A stretch of 64,000 bases of DNA. Origin: Diphasiastrum complanatum (Eukaryota > Streptophyta > Lycopodiopsida > Lycopodiales > Lycopodiaceae). Made by a program: the position numbers and the translations under genes. Below, piece by piece: positions 37,938-48,666 of this stretch (position 1 is its first letter; every line of letters starts with the position of its first letter). The notes beneath the pieces are model-generated. The model had not been told where the DNA came from and ran no database searches. It was given only the letters and a program-made list of their open reading frames with translations. The DNA is taken from assembly GCA_029204225.1 (NCBI GenBank), contig CM055095.1, positions 30,413,586 to 30,477,585 on the forward strand, in the 5' to 3' direction.

Positions 37938-37950
37938 GGTTCTGATACCA
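37938..37950 (-). other. Primer-binding site, tRNA-iMet type (one change)
   Basis: The minus strand reads TGGTATCAGAACC, the tRNA-iMet site with one G-to-A change, next to an LTR end CTAACA. Confidence 0.8.
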
Positions 37951-37951
37951 G

Positions 37952-38110
37952 TGTTAGAGGTCTCAACACCAAAGTAGGGCAAACACTAACTGACATGGAG
38001 CAAGCCCCTCCTAGCCCAGTGTGAGGACTGGTAGCATGCATATTGCCCAATGTCGGGCCACGTGGCTGACTGCACGTCAGGACCCAACATGGGGCCCTAT
38101 CCTGCTAACA
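37952..38110 (-). repeat. LTR or LTR end of the minus-strand gypsy
   Basis: The minus strand runs from TGTTAG (38110) to CTAACA (37952), giving matching 6-bp inverted ends and standing one base from the primer site. At 159 bp this would be a very short LTR; the true start may lie further out and the TGTTAG match may be chance. Confidence 0.4.
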
Positions 38111-38233
38111 GGGTCCCTATGTTGTGTTGAGCCCGCCATGGCTATGGACCGTGCGGGGGCACACTACTCACACTGTCTTGCCCTGTTGGACGTGTACGCT
38201 GGGCACGTCCCTGACTGTGGTATCTAACCTCCT

Positions 38234-38575
38234 GTGTTCTCTAGGGTTCGGCACTGGTTACATGCTCATAACATTGGGGATGGTCACACATTAACAATTC
38301 TGCAAAAAGTTTTCAACGAGCAAAAGAAAGACAGAGTATTCATAGAACAAGCATTTAGCCTTCTCAACAATAACATCTTAATAGATTGCGGAGATGTTGA
38401 TGTAGAAGTTGGGCTTCTAGAGTGGGAAGCTCTGTCAACTATTACATTACCCAAATGGCATCGTGACCCTTCCCAAATTTGGAAAAGTCCGATCACAAGA
38501 TCCATAAAAATACTTTCTCCCTTCTTTCTGGGGATTTCCAATGGATGTAACAGACCAGCTGCTTTGAGTCTTAAT
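38234..38575 (+). CDS. Unidentified open frame, possible captured exon
   Basis: An open frame after TTCTCTAG| (acceptor-like) encodes a polar protein piece including LQKVFNEQKKDRVFIEQAF, LIDCGDVDVEVGLLEWEAL and ITLPKWHRDPSQIWK. Its composition is unlike the neighbouring gag. At about 38575 it runs into gypsy gag (KKDRSPDVVILWLDHW in a shifted frame). I do not recognise it. It could be a host exon picked up by the element or an old retroelement part. Confidence 0.3.
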
Positions 38576-39070
38576 CAAGAGAAAAGAAAGATAGATCCCC
38601 CGATGTCGTGATTCTGTGGCTAGATCATTGGAGTTCGCATTTCTCTATGCACGATTCGACGGACAACAATAAGATCAGTATGGTCGTCATGTATTTGTGA
38701 GGTAAAGCATTCACCTAGTCGTAGGATCTTGAGGGCAAGGCTGACAAGTCTTGGGAGGATTTTTGTAAGGCCTTCAAGGTGGCCTTCTTACCCATCTTGG
38801 ATGACTTCGAGTTCTATCGCCAGTATGCGATGATTCACACGGGGAACCGGCCCTTGGATGCATTCTTGCAAGATTTTCAGGATGTATATTCTCGTTTTGC
38901 TACCATAATAGATCCTACTTTAGTCAAGTTGCATTTTATTTTGGGATTGCCCAAAGACTTTCAACTCGAAGTAAGGAGGAACTGTCAGACTCCAAATCTG
39001 AAACTTCACTTAAAACCTAGCTTATCCCGTGAGCAGCAATCAGCAATGTTGATTTCCCTGCATGTACAAA
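38576..39070 (+). pseudogene. Gypsy gag capsid fragment
   Basis: KKDRSPDVVILWLDHWSSHF parallels the capsid at about 6600, followed by an open frame 38779-39141 with FLPILDDFEFYRQYAM, PLDAFLQDFQDVYSRFA and LVKLHFILGLPKDFQLEVRR. Two stops lie before 38779. The capsid continues into the left arm of the inverted repeat, where it ends in unrelated sequence. Only capsid is present: no knuckle and no pol. Confidence 0.8.
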
Positions 39071-39491
39071 TATCGGAGCACACAAAACATGGTGGAGCTG
39101 GCTGCCTTGTCTCCTCCCAACCTTTGTTGCACAGATTATGATGAGAAATGCCTCTCTCTAGGCTCACTTATGCACAATCCTCAAGCACCCCTTAACACCC
39201 TGACCTTTCCTAACGTCGACACCTGGCCAATTCCTTGCACAGTCGACACTTGCCACTTGGCAGTACCCTGACACATAGGCAAGTGAGTAGGCTGACATGT
39301 GTCACTCATACACTGGACCAAGTGTCCCAGTGAGCATGTGACATGTGTCATGTTTGACCGGTCAACCCTTACATGTGTCACTCACTCACTGGACCCAGTG
39401 TCCCAGTGAGCATATGACACGTGTCCCGTTGACTAGTCAACACTCCTACTTTTTAGGACGTCAGTCCAGCCACTCCTGATAAATGACCCAG
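38983..39491 (+). repeat. Left arm of a 0.5-kb inverted repeat
   Basis: Reverse complement of 40067-40575, with scattered differences and a 10-bp gap. It contains two ~75-bp tandem units rich in GACA(C/T)(A/G)TGTC palindromes and the perfect palindrome GTTGACTAGTCAAC at 39428-39441. Confidence 0.9.
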
Positions 39492-40066
39492 TAGCACCAG
39501 TATTATCATGACATGAATGCAAAATCTCCCTACACAACCCTATACTAACTGGAATGGGAAGTTTGCCATCTCCTTTAACTATACCATCTACCATGGTATT
39601 CTTCAGGCAAGTGTGAGCAAAGAGATCAGAGCTCTCCTTCTGAGACTCTAGTATCTACTTGGCCAAAATTTACCTCTCTCACAACCTCCTTACAATAAAC
39701 AATGAGGATCCTCTTGCTAAATCTATTTGATCTCAGTAATTAGGTCATTCTCTATGACCACAAAAGACATTTGCTACAATATACGAGATAATGCATCAGC
39801 CACATGATTTTTGGCACCTTTCCTGTACCAAATTTCGATGTGAAATTCCTGCTTCAATCCAGAAATCAAGTATCCTTTGTTAGAGCCTTTACTCCCTGTC
39901 CCGGTTATTTACAGTTTTCAGAGACACATGTACGTTTTGTAATTACTGTAATTATTGAAATGGCTAAGTCACCGGCCTGTGGTGACTTTTGTAAGTAAAT
40001 TGTAAATAAACTGTAATTAATTGGCATTGGACCTCAGAGAGTCGTGCTTAGCTTTGGCATGGGGTA
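39492..40066 (-). pseudogene. Spacer with gypsy RNase H end fragment
   Basis: Between the arms, the minus strand encodes LKQEFHIEIWYRKGAKNHV followed by ADALSRI (about 39880-39785), the end of a gypsy RNase H domain just before integrase. Degraded sequence follows (SFVVIENDLITEIK). The remaining spacer on the right (about 39890-40066) has no recognisable content. Confidence 0.65.
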
Positions 40067-40575
40067 GGTCATTTATTAGGAGTGGCTGGACTGACCTCCT
40101 AAAAAGTAGGAGAGTTGACTAGTCAACAGGACACGTGTCATATGCTCACTGAGACACTTGGTCCAGTGAATGAGTGACACATGTCAGGGTGCCCGGTCAA
40201 AATATGACACGTCACATGCTCATGGGGACACTTGGTCCAGTGTATGAGTGACACATGTCAGCCTACTCACTTGCCTATGTGTCAAAGTACTACCAAGTGG
40301 CAAGTGTCGACTGTGCATGGAATTGACCATGTGTCGACATTAGGAAAGGTCAGGGTTAAGGGGTGCTTGAGGATTGTGCATAAGTGAGCCTAGAGAGAGG
40401 CATTCCTCATCATAATCTATGCAGCAAAGGTTGGGAGGAGACAAGGCAACCAGCTCCACCATGGTTCATGTGCTCTGATGTTTGTACATGCAGGGAAATC
40501 GACAAGGATCGACATTGCTGATTGTTGCACACGGGATAAGCTAGGTTTTAAGTGAAGTTTCACATGTGGAGTCAC
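40067..40575 (-). repeat. Right arm of the 0.5-kb inverted repeat
   Basis: Mirror copy of the left arm, with the matching palindrome GTTGACTAGTCAAC at 40114-40127. This arm is slightly longer, keeping a 10-bp stretch lost from the left arm. Confidence 0.9.
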
Positions 40576-40689
40576 AACAGTACACAGCCAATCACAGGTT
40601 ATTAGGGTAATTTCGGCGACAATTTGAGGTCAAGATCGAAGCCTCTTTTGTAAGACAAAACAATTTCTTGATATACTTTTAAGTGCCAG

Positions 40690-41334
40690 GCCTGAAAAAA
40701 AGTCAACTTTCAATTGGTGTGATTGCAAATCAACGACTCAAGGTGGAACTCAATAAGGACAAATGCACTATAAAAGGCCTTGTATTCCAAGACAATGTTG
40801 CTATCTATTATCGATTATGTCACAAAGTGATCTTTTCCATAGGATGCTAGGTCATTTGGATTTCTCTAATTTGCAATTTGAAAAAACTCAACATGAACCC
40901 ATTATGAGGAAGGGTGTAATTAATGTTTGCCTCATTATGAGGATCAAAATGAACCCATATGTGAAGGGTGTAATTATGGCAAGCAACATCAAAAGAAATT
41001 CAAAAAGGGTTGGGCTACTTATGCAAAGGTGGTGCTTGAACTTGGTACATACTAATTTGTGTGGGCCAATGAAGATGACGTCCATGTCCTACCACTTCAT
41101 GACATTCATTGATGATAGGTAAAGAAAGTTATATATTTATTTTCTTAAGAAGAATTCAAAAACTTTTACAAAGTTACAAAAATTCAAGGCAATGGTGGAG
41201 AATCAAGCCAATGCAAAAGATTAAAATTTTAAAATCAAATTGGCGGTGAATACAACTTGAATGAAATCAATGATTTTTGTAAAGAGTATGGGATTAGAAG
41301 ACAATTCACACAGTCCTATACAATTTACCATAAT
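40690..41334 (+). pseudogene. Copia element, part 1: integrase N-terminal half
   Basis: Translated in shifting frames: VIANQRLKVELNKDKCTIKG (end of protease and linker), MLGHLDFSNLQ (gag-pre-integrase histidine motif, about 40845), NLCGPMKMTSMSYHFMTFIDD (integrase core, about 41055-41115), KKNSKTFTKLQKFKAMVENQ, then GGEYNLNEINDFCKEYGIRRQF (about 41245-41310). The reading is cut at 41334 by an insertion and resumes at 41912. The 5' half (LTR, gag, most of protease) is absent; the inverted repeat lies in its place. Confidence 0.85.
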
Positions 41335-41911
41335 AGGGTACAATGTTTTATGGTACCTTTCGAATCGCCTTTTCGAACCGTGTTTGAATCGAGAAAGAAT
41401 TGACTTCTCCAGGTTCAAACCAGCGAATCGATTTTAGGGTTTTTTTTTCCCTTAATTTCTACCCTTCGATTATGACAAAAACAAGTGCTTTCTTAGTGTT
41501 AATGGGTAACATGTAGAATTATAATTTCGGATTTGTGATTAATCGATAGTGAATTTTGACGCGGAACTTCAAACTTCCAACTCCTGAGTCTTGTTACCTA
41601 ACAATACATGTCACCTGTGATTTAGGGTTCTTGATCCATCTGTTGCCTCTAGTTTTAGCTATGATCTATTTGTATCATCAGTGACATCTACTTCCATACA
41701 TGACTAGAAATATAGTCCTTTGAAAAAATTGAACCTTTTTTGGCATGACTAGAAAGATAGTCCTTTGGAAAATGCCAAAAAAATGGTTCAAACCATTTCT
41801 TTTGGCATGACGAAAGGTAGTCCTTTGGGAAATGCCAAAAAAATAGTTCGAACCGTTTTCTTTTTTTTTCGACTCGATTTGAACCGGCGGTTTGAACCGC
41901 AGTTCGACACA
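41335..41911. mobile_element. Small DNA-transposon-like insertion in the copia integrase
   Basis: 577 bp interrupt the copia reading and are flanked by ACCATAAT (41327-41334) and ACTATGAT (41912-41919), an imperfect 8-bp duplication. The insert holds about three ~60-bp units containing GGCATGAC(T)AGAAAG(A)TAGTCC and ATGCCAAAAAAAT, each able to fold (TTTTGGCAT...ATGCCAAAA). TTCGAA-rich sequence lies near both ends. No protein is encoded. An 8-bp duplication would fit a non-autonomous hAT element; the terminal repeats are too weak to be sure. Confidence 0.55.
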
Positions 41912-42410
41912 ACTATGATGGAGTAGCCAAATGCAAAAATAGGACAACTATGGAGTGTGCTCATGCAATGTTCAATCATATGAAATAATGGATTGATGGA
42001 TTCAATTTGGGCCGAAGCTTGTAAACATTGTCAATTTTTTTCAAAATATAAATCTAAATGTTGCAATACCAAATATGGATGCAAGCGCTGCGTGCGTATG
42101 GATGTAAAGGTTATAGATGTAAATTGGACGAAAAGTCCATTAGGCCCATTTTTATTGGGTATGATGATAAAGCCAAGGCATACAGGTGCTATGATCCAAA
42201 AGGAAAAAAAAAAGGGGCGGGGGGGGGGGGTGTTACACAAGCAGGGATGTCATAGTCGATGAGATGCATACGCATAATGAGGATGATAGTAGCAAGAGCA
42301 AACCTACATCAAGAGATGAGATGGTAAAAATGCCTTACTTTGATGAACCTGAGAAAAATAAAGTCAAATAAAGACAATATCGGAAGAAAAATGCCAAAGT
42401 CTAGGTTTGG
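41912..42410 (+). pseudogene. Copia element, part 2: end of integrase
   Basis: Sequence resumes with a gagtagccaaatgcaaaaat reading, encoding VAKCKNRTTMECAHAM, then [20 protein letters not shown] and [17 protein letters not shown] (about 42085-42200). A run of A and G follows, then [15 protein letters not shown] (about 42245-42290), the usual copia transition toward RT. The frame shifts at least twice. RT continues only at about 46085, after the LINE. Confidence 0.85.
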
Positions 42411-42664
42411 TGCATAGTTTCTTCGAATCACGTTTCGTTCAAAGAATTGTCATTTTGAAATGGTCCGATTCAAATAGGTTTGAATGAGATTGATTTTTCC
42501 AAAACGCGGAAAAGAATAAAAGAACCATTTCAAAACGGGACTATATTACCTCTAAATTTAAGTGTGCCACTCAAGCTTCATGAACTTCAAAAGGCAACCC
42601 TAACCAACAAAAAGCATACATTTTAAACTAGAATAAGATTTTTGTTTTGTGTAAGGTTTGAATC
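42411..42664. other. Unassigned stretch between copia and LINE
   Basis: TTCGAATC/GATTCAAA-rich sequence similar in character to the ends of the 41335-41911 insert; possibly a second, smaller insertion of the same kind. No gene. Confidence 0.35.
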
Positions 42665-45541
42665 TAAGAGAGAGAAAGAAAGAAAGCTTTATTAATGTCT
42701 TTTCCATGCCAAAAGGCATATAAGACAAAAGAAGTACATGTCAAGTATGTTGTAACCAGGAGGGCGTCTAAAGCATCTCCAATGCTGTAATAAAGAAAAA
42801 ACATCTAGTACAGACTAAGATACATACATAAATGAAAAAGCCTGTGCATGAAAATAATATGTATCCATGTCAAGAAGTCAGGACTGTGTTGATGTTGTAG
42901 AAGGATGTGATGCGAGCTGTAACATCAGTAAGCACTGGAGCATGCTGGCGTCGTCGATGAGTATGAGCATATGTAGTGTGTCTCTGTCTAGGAGGCCTAG
43001 TGGGACATGTAACTCTCATGGTCGCCTGAGGCTGGGTGGTGCGTCGTCTCTGCGTCCTGGGTCTGGGAATGTCATCGCAATCGTTGTCAGTCATGTCTGC
43101 ATCAGAACGCGATCTCTTGCATGAGAAGAAGGATGTAATCTGGGATTGTGTGTCTAGGTAAGTATGTTGAGCTGCCTGACATAGGTCCTGTTGTAAGAGG
43201 GACATCTCACATAGCATAAGTGCCACACAGCGGGGGTCCTCGTATGACATGAGGGACCGCAGTGTGACAGGTGTCTGACGAAAAAGGCAACGATATCGCC
43301 CTCTGATCTCATAGTAAACTGGACATGTGAATAAGAAATGCTCCTTTGACTCGACCATAGCTAATGAGCACAACTGGCAACTCTCGCGGGGTGCCCTGGA
43401 AGCGTCCAGTCTCAATAGCCAATTGAATTTGAAGATACTCGAAACTGGCCCAACAGAAACCGAAGCCCGTGAGATAGTCCTGAGGTGAGGTTGTGTGGCA
43501 AAACTAGAAGTCCTACTGTGTCTAGCTCCATAAAGTGTGTCCTGTAATAGTCGGGTTTGACCCCGAGTTGTCCCTGCCATGTCTGTCTCAGATATGCTCT
43601 ATAAAGAAAGCGTCTGATGTACTCATGGGTGCCTGATGGAAGGTCTGTGATAGATATGCCAAGTGTGTCCAGTAGTTGGGAGGCTTGAGAGAACCATGAT
43701 AGTCGATGTCCCTATTCATAAAGGTGTTGTGATGAAGCAAGTGCCATCTGCATGTATCTCTGCTCATCTATGGGTAACATCATGATACGTTGGATATATA
43801 GGATAAGCTGGAAGATGGCAGATAGCTGTATGGGTGGAACCGCGAACTCTGTCAGTATAATCTGGTGTGGGACGGACGGCTTAGCCCGTATCATCCGAGA
43901 CAACATGAAGACCTGCAGTCGTGAAATATGGGCCCAATCCGATGATGTAAGACCGTACACCATACCTCTGCTACATATAGGGTTGTGGGGGTAACAAGAG
44001 TATCAAAAAGATGGCATGTACTCGGGACATCCCGAATAAACCGTCTAAAACAGAAAACGCTCTAACTGGACGAGGTGAAATATGTGCAAGCAGTAGTGTA
44101 GGTCTGAAAAACTCTGCATTCTCCATCATTTGCAATGAGAGTAGTGTTGGGAGGTAGCCAACTATGAGGAGAGTTGAATTTGTAGCTCATTGCAAAAAAA
44201 AAAAAAAAAAAATTTGGTGAAGATTTGAGTGAAAACAGAGAATTTTTTGCAAGTAGACGTAGTTTTAAGTGTAAGAAGAGACAACCTCCAAGGGCTGCCT
44301 ATCAAAGATGAGTTCCTGGTACAACATAAAAGCTCTCAATGTGTTGAAAACCATAACTTTGGTTTTCAATATGTTAACCCCCAATCCCCATCTACTGCAA
44401 AAAGCATGAAGGCTGACGAGTTGTCGCTGTAATCCCTCTCCAATAGAAGATAAGAGAACTACGTCATTTGCATATAAAAGTATAGCAATCAAGATACTCC
44501 CAAGTCTGCAACCTGTGCCACCACATCCCTCAATGACTCTCTCGAGCTCGTCGATATATAGCCCAAACAGGGTTGGAGATAGAGAACAACCCTGTTTAAT
44601 GCCAATAGTGCTCCAGATATGATCTGAGATGCCGATGTCACTCCGAAAACAGCCAAGGACTCTCTCATATAGTGCCATCACTGCCAAGATCGTGTCAGTA
44701 GAAAAACCAAGATCACGTAGCCGCTGGATGTCAATTATGGCCCGAAGAGTGAAGATATGATCTGTAGTGGAGTAGTGTGCCCTGAAATCCGCCTGGCCCA
44801 ATGCATGTAATCTCCTGGACTCTACCTCAAAATTGATTGCTGACTGGAGGATGGTGCCATATAACTTAGAAATGATGTGCCCAACCATAATGGTGCGCTA
44901 GTTACCAGGGTCCATGGGGTCACCAGTTTTGTGAATGGGATGGATGATGTTGGTACACCAGGAGGAAGGGAAGCCGGAGACAACTGCTCGATTGAGCAAA
45001 GTGGCTAGGGTAGGTGATAGTGTATCTGCACCATGGATTAGAAGTTCAGATTTGAGGTCATCAATATCACGGCGACGGGTTTTCAGTCTCTTGATGGCCG
45101 TCAAGACCATGTCCGAGGTGAAGAAAGCGAAGGTAGTCGGCTGGGGAGAGATGAAAATGGGTGTGTCTGTGGGTACAGTATATAAGGTAGTGGCGACTGT
45201 AGTCCAGGTATGAAGGTCAGTGAGGGGAGGAGGTAGGGTACGGGGAATGATTTCCCTCCAGAAGGCACTAGTAGAGGAACTATAAAGGGAATCGACTAGG
45301 CTTTTCCCTTTTTGGGTTTCATACACTCGTTTCTTCCGGCGGAGGGTGTGATGGAGAGATCGACGAGCTGCAAGGAGAAGATGTGTGTTATGAAGTCTAG
45401 CTTGGGTGACTTGGAGATGAAGAAAACGACATTCGGCGTCAAACCAGGGAGGTCGGATGGGGTGTGACGAAGTGGGTGGGCGCCGATGTGGTTTGAAGGG
45501 AAAGGAAGATGATGCAGCATTATGGAGTGAAGTGGTAAGGG

Positions 45542-45619
<78 letters not shown>

Positions 45620-45620
45620 T
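42665..45620 (-). mobile_element. LINE (non-LTR retrotransposon), 5'-truncated
   Basis: Minus-strand ORF2-like protein. An N-terminal RT part lies at 45540-44898 (PPWFDAECRFLHLQVTQARL, AFWREIIPRTLPPP). RT fingers/palm are at 44888-44265 (GIKQGCSLSPTLFGLYIDEL, LLYANDVVLLSS, where the usual YADD reads YAND). A post-RT region is at 43963-43712, and a terminal zf-RVT-type segment at 43580-42870 (CQLCSLAMVESKEHFLFTCP, about 43380-43330). The 3' end reads toward GGCATGGAAAAGACATTAAT and an AAAG-type tail near 42665. The endonuclease domain is missing; at the 5' side the element ends in a (GA)n run. Stops and shifts make it inactive. It lies inside the copia element. Confidence 0.88.
45543..45616. 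repeat. (GA)n microsatellite at the LINE 5' end
   Basis: A GA dinucleotide run of about 74 bp directly at the truncated upstream end of the LINE reading. Confidence 0.95.
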
Positions 45621-46050
45621 GTAATGTTTTTTTTCATGTGTAGGTAAGGTAGGAATTGAGATGAAACATAAATTAGAATCTACATCACTATTAGAACTTA
45701 GGATTGATCATTACTTATTAATAACCATCATTAGATAATAGATTAGATTAGTGTTAGACAATAAAACTAAACTAGTGTGTAATTGATAATTAGCGTGAGA
45801 TTAGTGTTGGAAGATAGAGACTAATGCTAGATTTAGGGTTTAGAGAGAGTCGAGACCATGTCGAGGCATGTTACATGACCCTTGAGTCTTGACCATCAAT
45901 GTATGTACTATGTAGTATGGATCATGACAATAGGTGGGACTCGGGAGTTCTAAATCCTGAGTCAGGATTAAAGATTGATTTAAGCCTACATTGCAATTTG
46001 AACACTAAAAAAGCACTTATTTTTGCCATAATAGAAGGCTAGAAACAAAA
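45621..46050. other. No recognisable gene
   Basis: TAG/ATTAGATTA-rich sequence between the LINE 5' end and the resuming copia RT. It may belong to the LINE insertion or to another repeat. Confidence 0.45.
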
Positions 46051-47052
46051 TCCCTCCAAAAAAAAAAACCTAAAACTGATTCGCCAATTCTTTCCCAAGG
46101 TTGCCGAGGGCTATGCACAATAGGAGAGCATAGACTACGAGGAGACATTCAGAACAACAATGACGTTGACCACACTATGGCTTATGATCACTTTATTTGC
46201 ACAATTTGGCTAGAAGCTACATCAGATGGATGTTGAATCTACATTCTTGAATGGTATCCTAGATGAGCAAGTGTATGTGAGCCAACTCAATGGATTCATG
46301 GTGGAAAGTATGGAAGATAAAGTTTATCTTTTGCACAAAGCTCTTTACAATCTTGAGCAGGCATCGCATGTATGATATACAAAGATTGATAGATATTTCT
46401 TGAATCAAGGTTTTGTTAAGACTTCATTTCATTTTAATCTCTATGTGATGGAACCCAAGGGGCCAATAGTCATGTTAATACTTTATGTATGTGACTTGGT
46501 AATCACAAGAAATGATCTTGAGCTGATCAAGAACAAGAAGTTTGATTTGTGTAAGCAGTTCAATATGACAAATTTTAACCGTATGCACTTTTGTTTGCGA
46601 GTTGGAAATATGGCAAAAAAGAACGGTATTGGGATCTCACAGTTATATTGAAGTGGTTTAACACGGAGATGTGTAAGCCAATTCTGACACCCATAAAGTT
46701 TGTTCTTGAAGGCTTTGTCGTGATTAGGGTGAATCAATTGATGATCACAAATCAACCACAGGGTATGCATTTCATCTTGGGAATGGATATTTTTCTGCTT
46801 CTACTGAAATGCAATAAATTGTGGCTCTTTCATCAATAGAAGTTGAGTATAAAGCTCCAAGTGATAATGTTTAGCAGGTTATTTGGTTAAGGCAAGTGCT
46901 ATTTCAGGTTGGTATTCAACAAGATAGTGGATCAGTTATTTACTAGGATAGCCAATGGGGTATACAGTTGGCCAAAGATCCAGTTTTCCACACATGCACA
47001 TGCACAAAGTGTCGTCATAAGAAAGAAAATTTTGGATAACTCCGTTTGCTTG
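46051..47052 (+). pseudogene. Copia element, part 3: reverse transcriptase and RNase H start
   Basis: ESIDYEETFRTTMTLTTLWL, KLHQMDVESTFLNGILDEQV and DKVYLLHKALYNLEQA (about 46120-46360) lead into an open frame 46400-46651 (VMLILYVCDLVITRNDLELI, where the normal YVDD reads YVCD). RNase H remains follow (VALSSIEVEYKAPS near 46820; WGIQLAKDPVF near 46960), ending in KKILDNSVCL at 47052, where the gypsy LTR begins. The reading continues at 52979, so this is the same copia. Confidence 0.88.
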
Positions 47053-47970
47053 TGTTGTAAAGCTGACTCAGGTGCACCCAGCGTGCCCTGTAAGACTCTA
47101 AGGGGTGACGCTCCCTAAGGTCCCAGAGCAAGTTAGAACGTCAAGGACTGAGCCTCCGACCTGTGGTGAGCCAGTCAAGTAGTCACAAGTCATGAGCTAG
47201 CTCTAGAGCTCGAGTCATGGCCTAGTCAGGAAGCAAGTTGATTCTGCCACCGGGACGGCTCCCGGGACCCATGTCTGGGAGCCAAACTGATTCTGCCAGG
47301 CTTGCCAGGCTTAATCAGCAAAATAAAAACTAAGTCCCAAAAAGCGTGCTTTACCAAAAAGCACTATGTTTCAGAACAGAGGGGGTGCGCCGAATCACAG
47401 CAGAACTATAGGGGGAGTCCGGCAGACAGAAACTTGGGCAGCTCAACCAGCGCCAGGAATCCAGTCGCCAGGTCTCAGCTCCCTCTACCAGCACGAGCCA
47501 GGCACAATGCCCAGCACGTGGTGGTGGCCCCGAGACCGGTCAGTCTATGTATGAATGTAACCTCTTCCAAATCTAATAAAGTTGATCCTTGGGGATGATT
47601 ACCATTTCGGTTTCGCCTCCGGGACTGGTCCAAGTGGAAGGACCCTTACTACAACCTTTTTGCGTCGCTGGCGCCTAAGGGTCCCTGTCATCGACATGGG
47701 GCTTGCCGCTATGCCAATCGGTCAGTTTGGCGACCACTATGCCTTGGGTTTCATGTGTGGCTTGTCTTTGCCTTTGGTTACCTTTTGGGGACGGATTCTG
47801 AGTTGGCTTTCGGGTCGGTTGGGATTCCAGTTTTCTTAAGTCTGAATGGTTAAGCTTGTTACGTTTCTGAGTTGGCTTTTACGTAAGTGCATGATGGATG
47901 AATGTTAGACTTAAGCGCGTGTTGGGGAAACCGCTCAAGTCCCAACGCCCTTTGAGGCGCCGGAGCAACA
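47053..47970 (+). repeat. 5' LTR of the young gypsy (918 bp)
   Basis: It begins TGTTGTAAAGC and ends GGAGCAACA. Compared with the 3' LTR, I count about 11 substitutions, plus one 34-bp segment near the end (about 47897-47930) missing from the 3' copy. Open frames inside it occur in both LTRs and carry no known domain. Confidence 0.95.
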
Positions 47971-47972
47971 TG

Positions 47973-47985
47973 TGGTATTAGAGCC
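47973..47985 (+). other. Primer-binding site, tRNA-iMet type (one change)
   Basis: TGGTATTAGAGCC, the initiator-Met primer site with one C-to-T change, two bases after the LTR end. Confidence 0.85.
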
Positions 47986-48060
47986 GACTAGCCGGTCAGC
48001 TACGCAAGTCTCACAGGGATGGCCACGTTTTGGGATTTGTCAGGACAACCGTTGCGCAAG

Positions 48061-48450
48061 GTGCTGCCCACAGTGTAAGCACGGGTGCGTCCACGGTCGG
48101 GGTGGTCGGCAGAACGGGGGACTTGATGAGTCAAAGTGCTGCCCTCGAGGTGTAAGCACGGTCAGTTTCCGCGGTTCGGGCCTAGCGCCCTCTGCACGTA
48201 GGACAGATGAGGCAATGTGCTGCCATTAGGTTGGTGAAAGCACGGTCTGTGCCTTGTGGGGTGCGGGGTGACATATTCGAACTGTACGGGTTAACCATTG
48301 ATACAGAGATGCTGCTCGAATTCAGGTGTAAAGCACGGGTGGTTAGCTGCAGGTGCGGGATAGCTGCCGATCGTTTAGCTATAAGGGCTATCGACCAAAA
48401 AGTGGTGGGGCGTGACTGAGGCAATGTGCTACTTAATGGTGAAAGCACGG
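48061..48450 (+). repeat. Five repeated stem-loops in the gypsy leader
   Basis: GTGCT(G/A)C...AGCACGG units at 48061-48084, 48136-48161, 48217-48245, 48309-48339 (GCTGCT variant) and 48426-48450. Each has a GTGCT/AGCAC-type stem around a 12-18 base loop, and most are preceded by CAA(A/G/T). Spacing is 75, 81, 92 and 117 bp. Confidence 0.7.
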
Positions 48451-48666
48451 ATGGTTGGATGGATGTTTCCCTGTGGGCTAATTCTGTGATAGATTTGTGT
48501 GGGCGCGGTTAGGCAAAGGTCCTACGTCCGGTCTCAAGGGGAATGTGGCTTGAGAGGGATCCTCTGTGTTTGCTTTGGTTGGTATGTTCGTTTGTGGTGT
48601 GCTTGTTTGGACCTGAATAACCCCTGGTTGCTTAACTTCTTCCAGGTGATCTGATCTAGTTGGAAG

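Noticed and set aside
39230-39445. CRISPR-like array, because of regularly spaced short palindromic repeats
   Set aside because: Only two units per arm, mirrored in an inverted repeat in plant DNA; no spacer structure or cas genes.
47302-47839. Open frames repeated at 52344-52881 that might be a small two-copy gene
   Set aside because: Both copies lie inside the two LTRs of one element, carry no known domain, and the duplication is explained by the LTRs.
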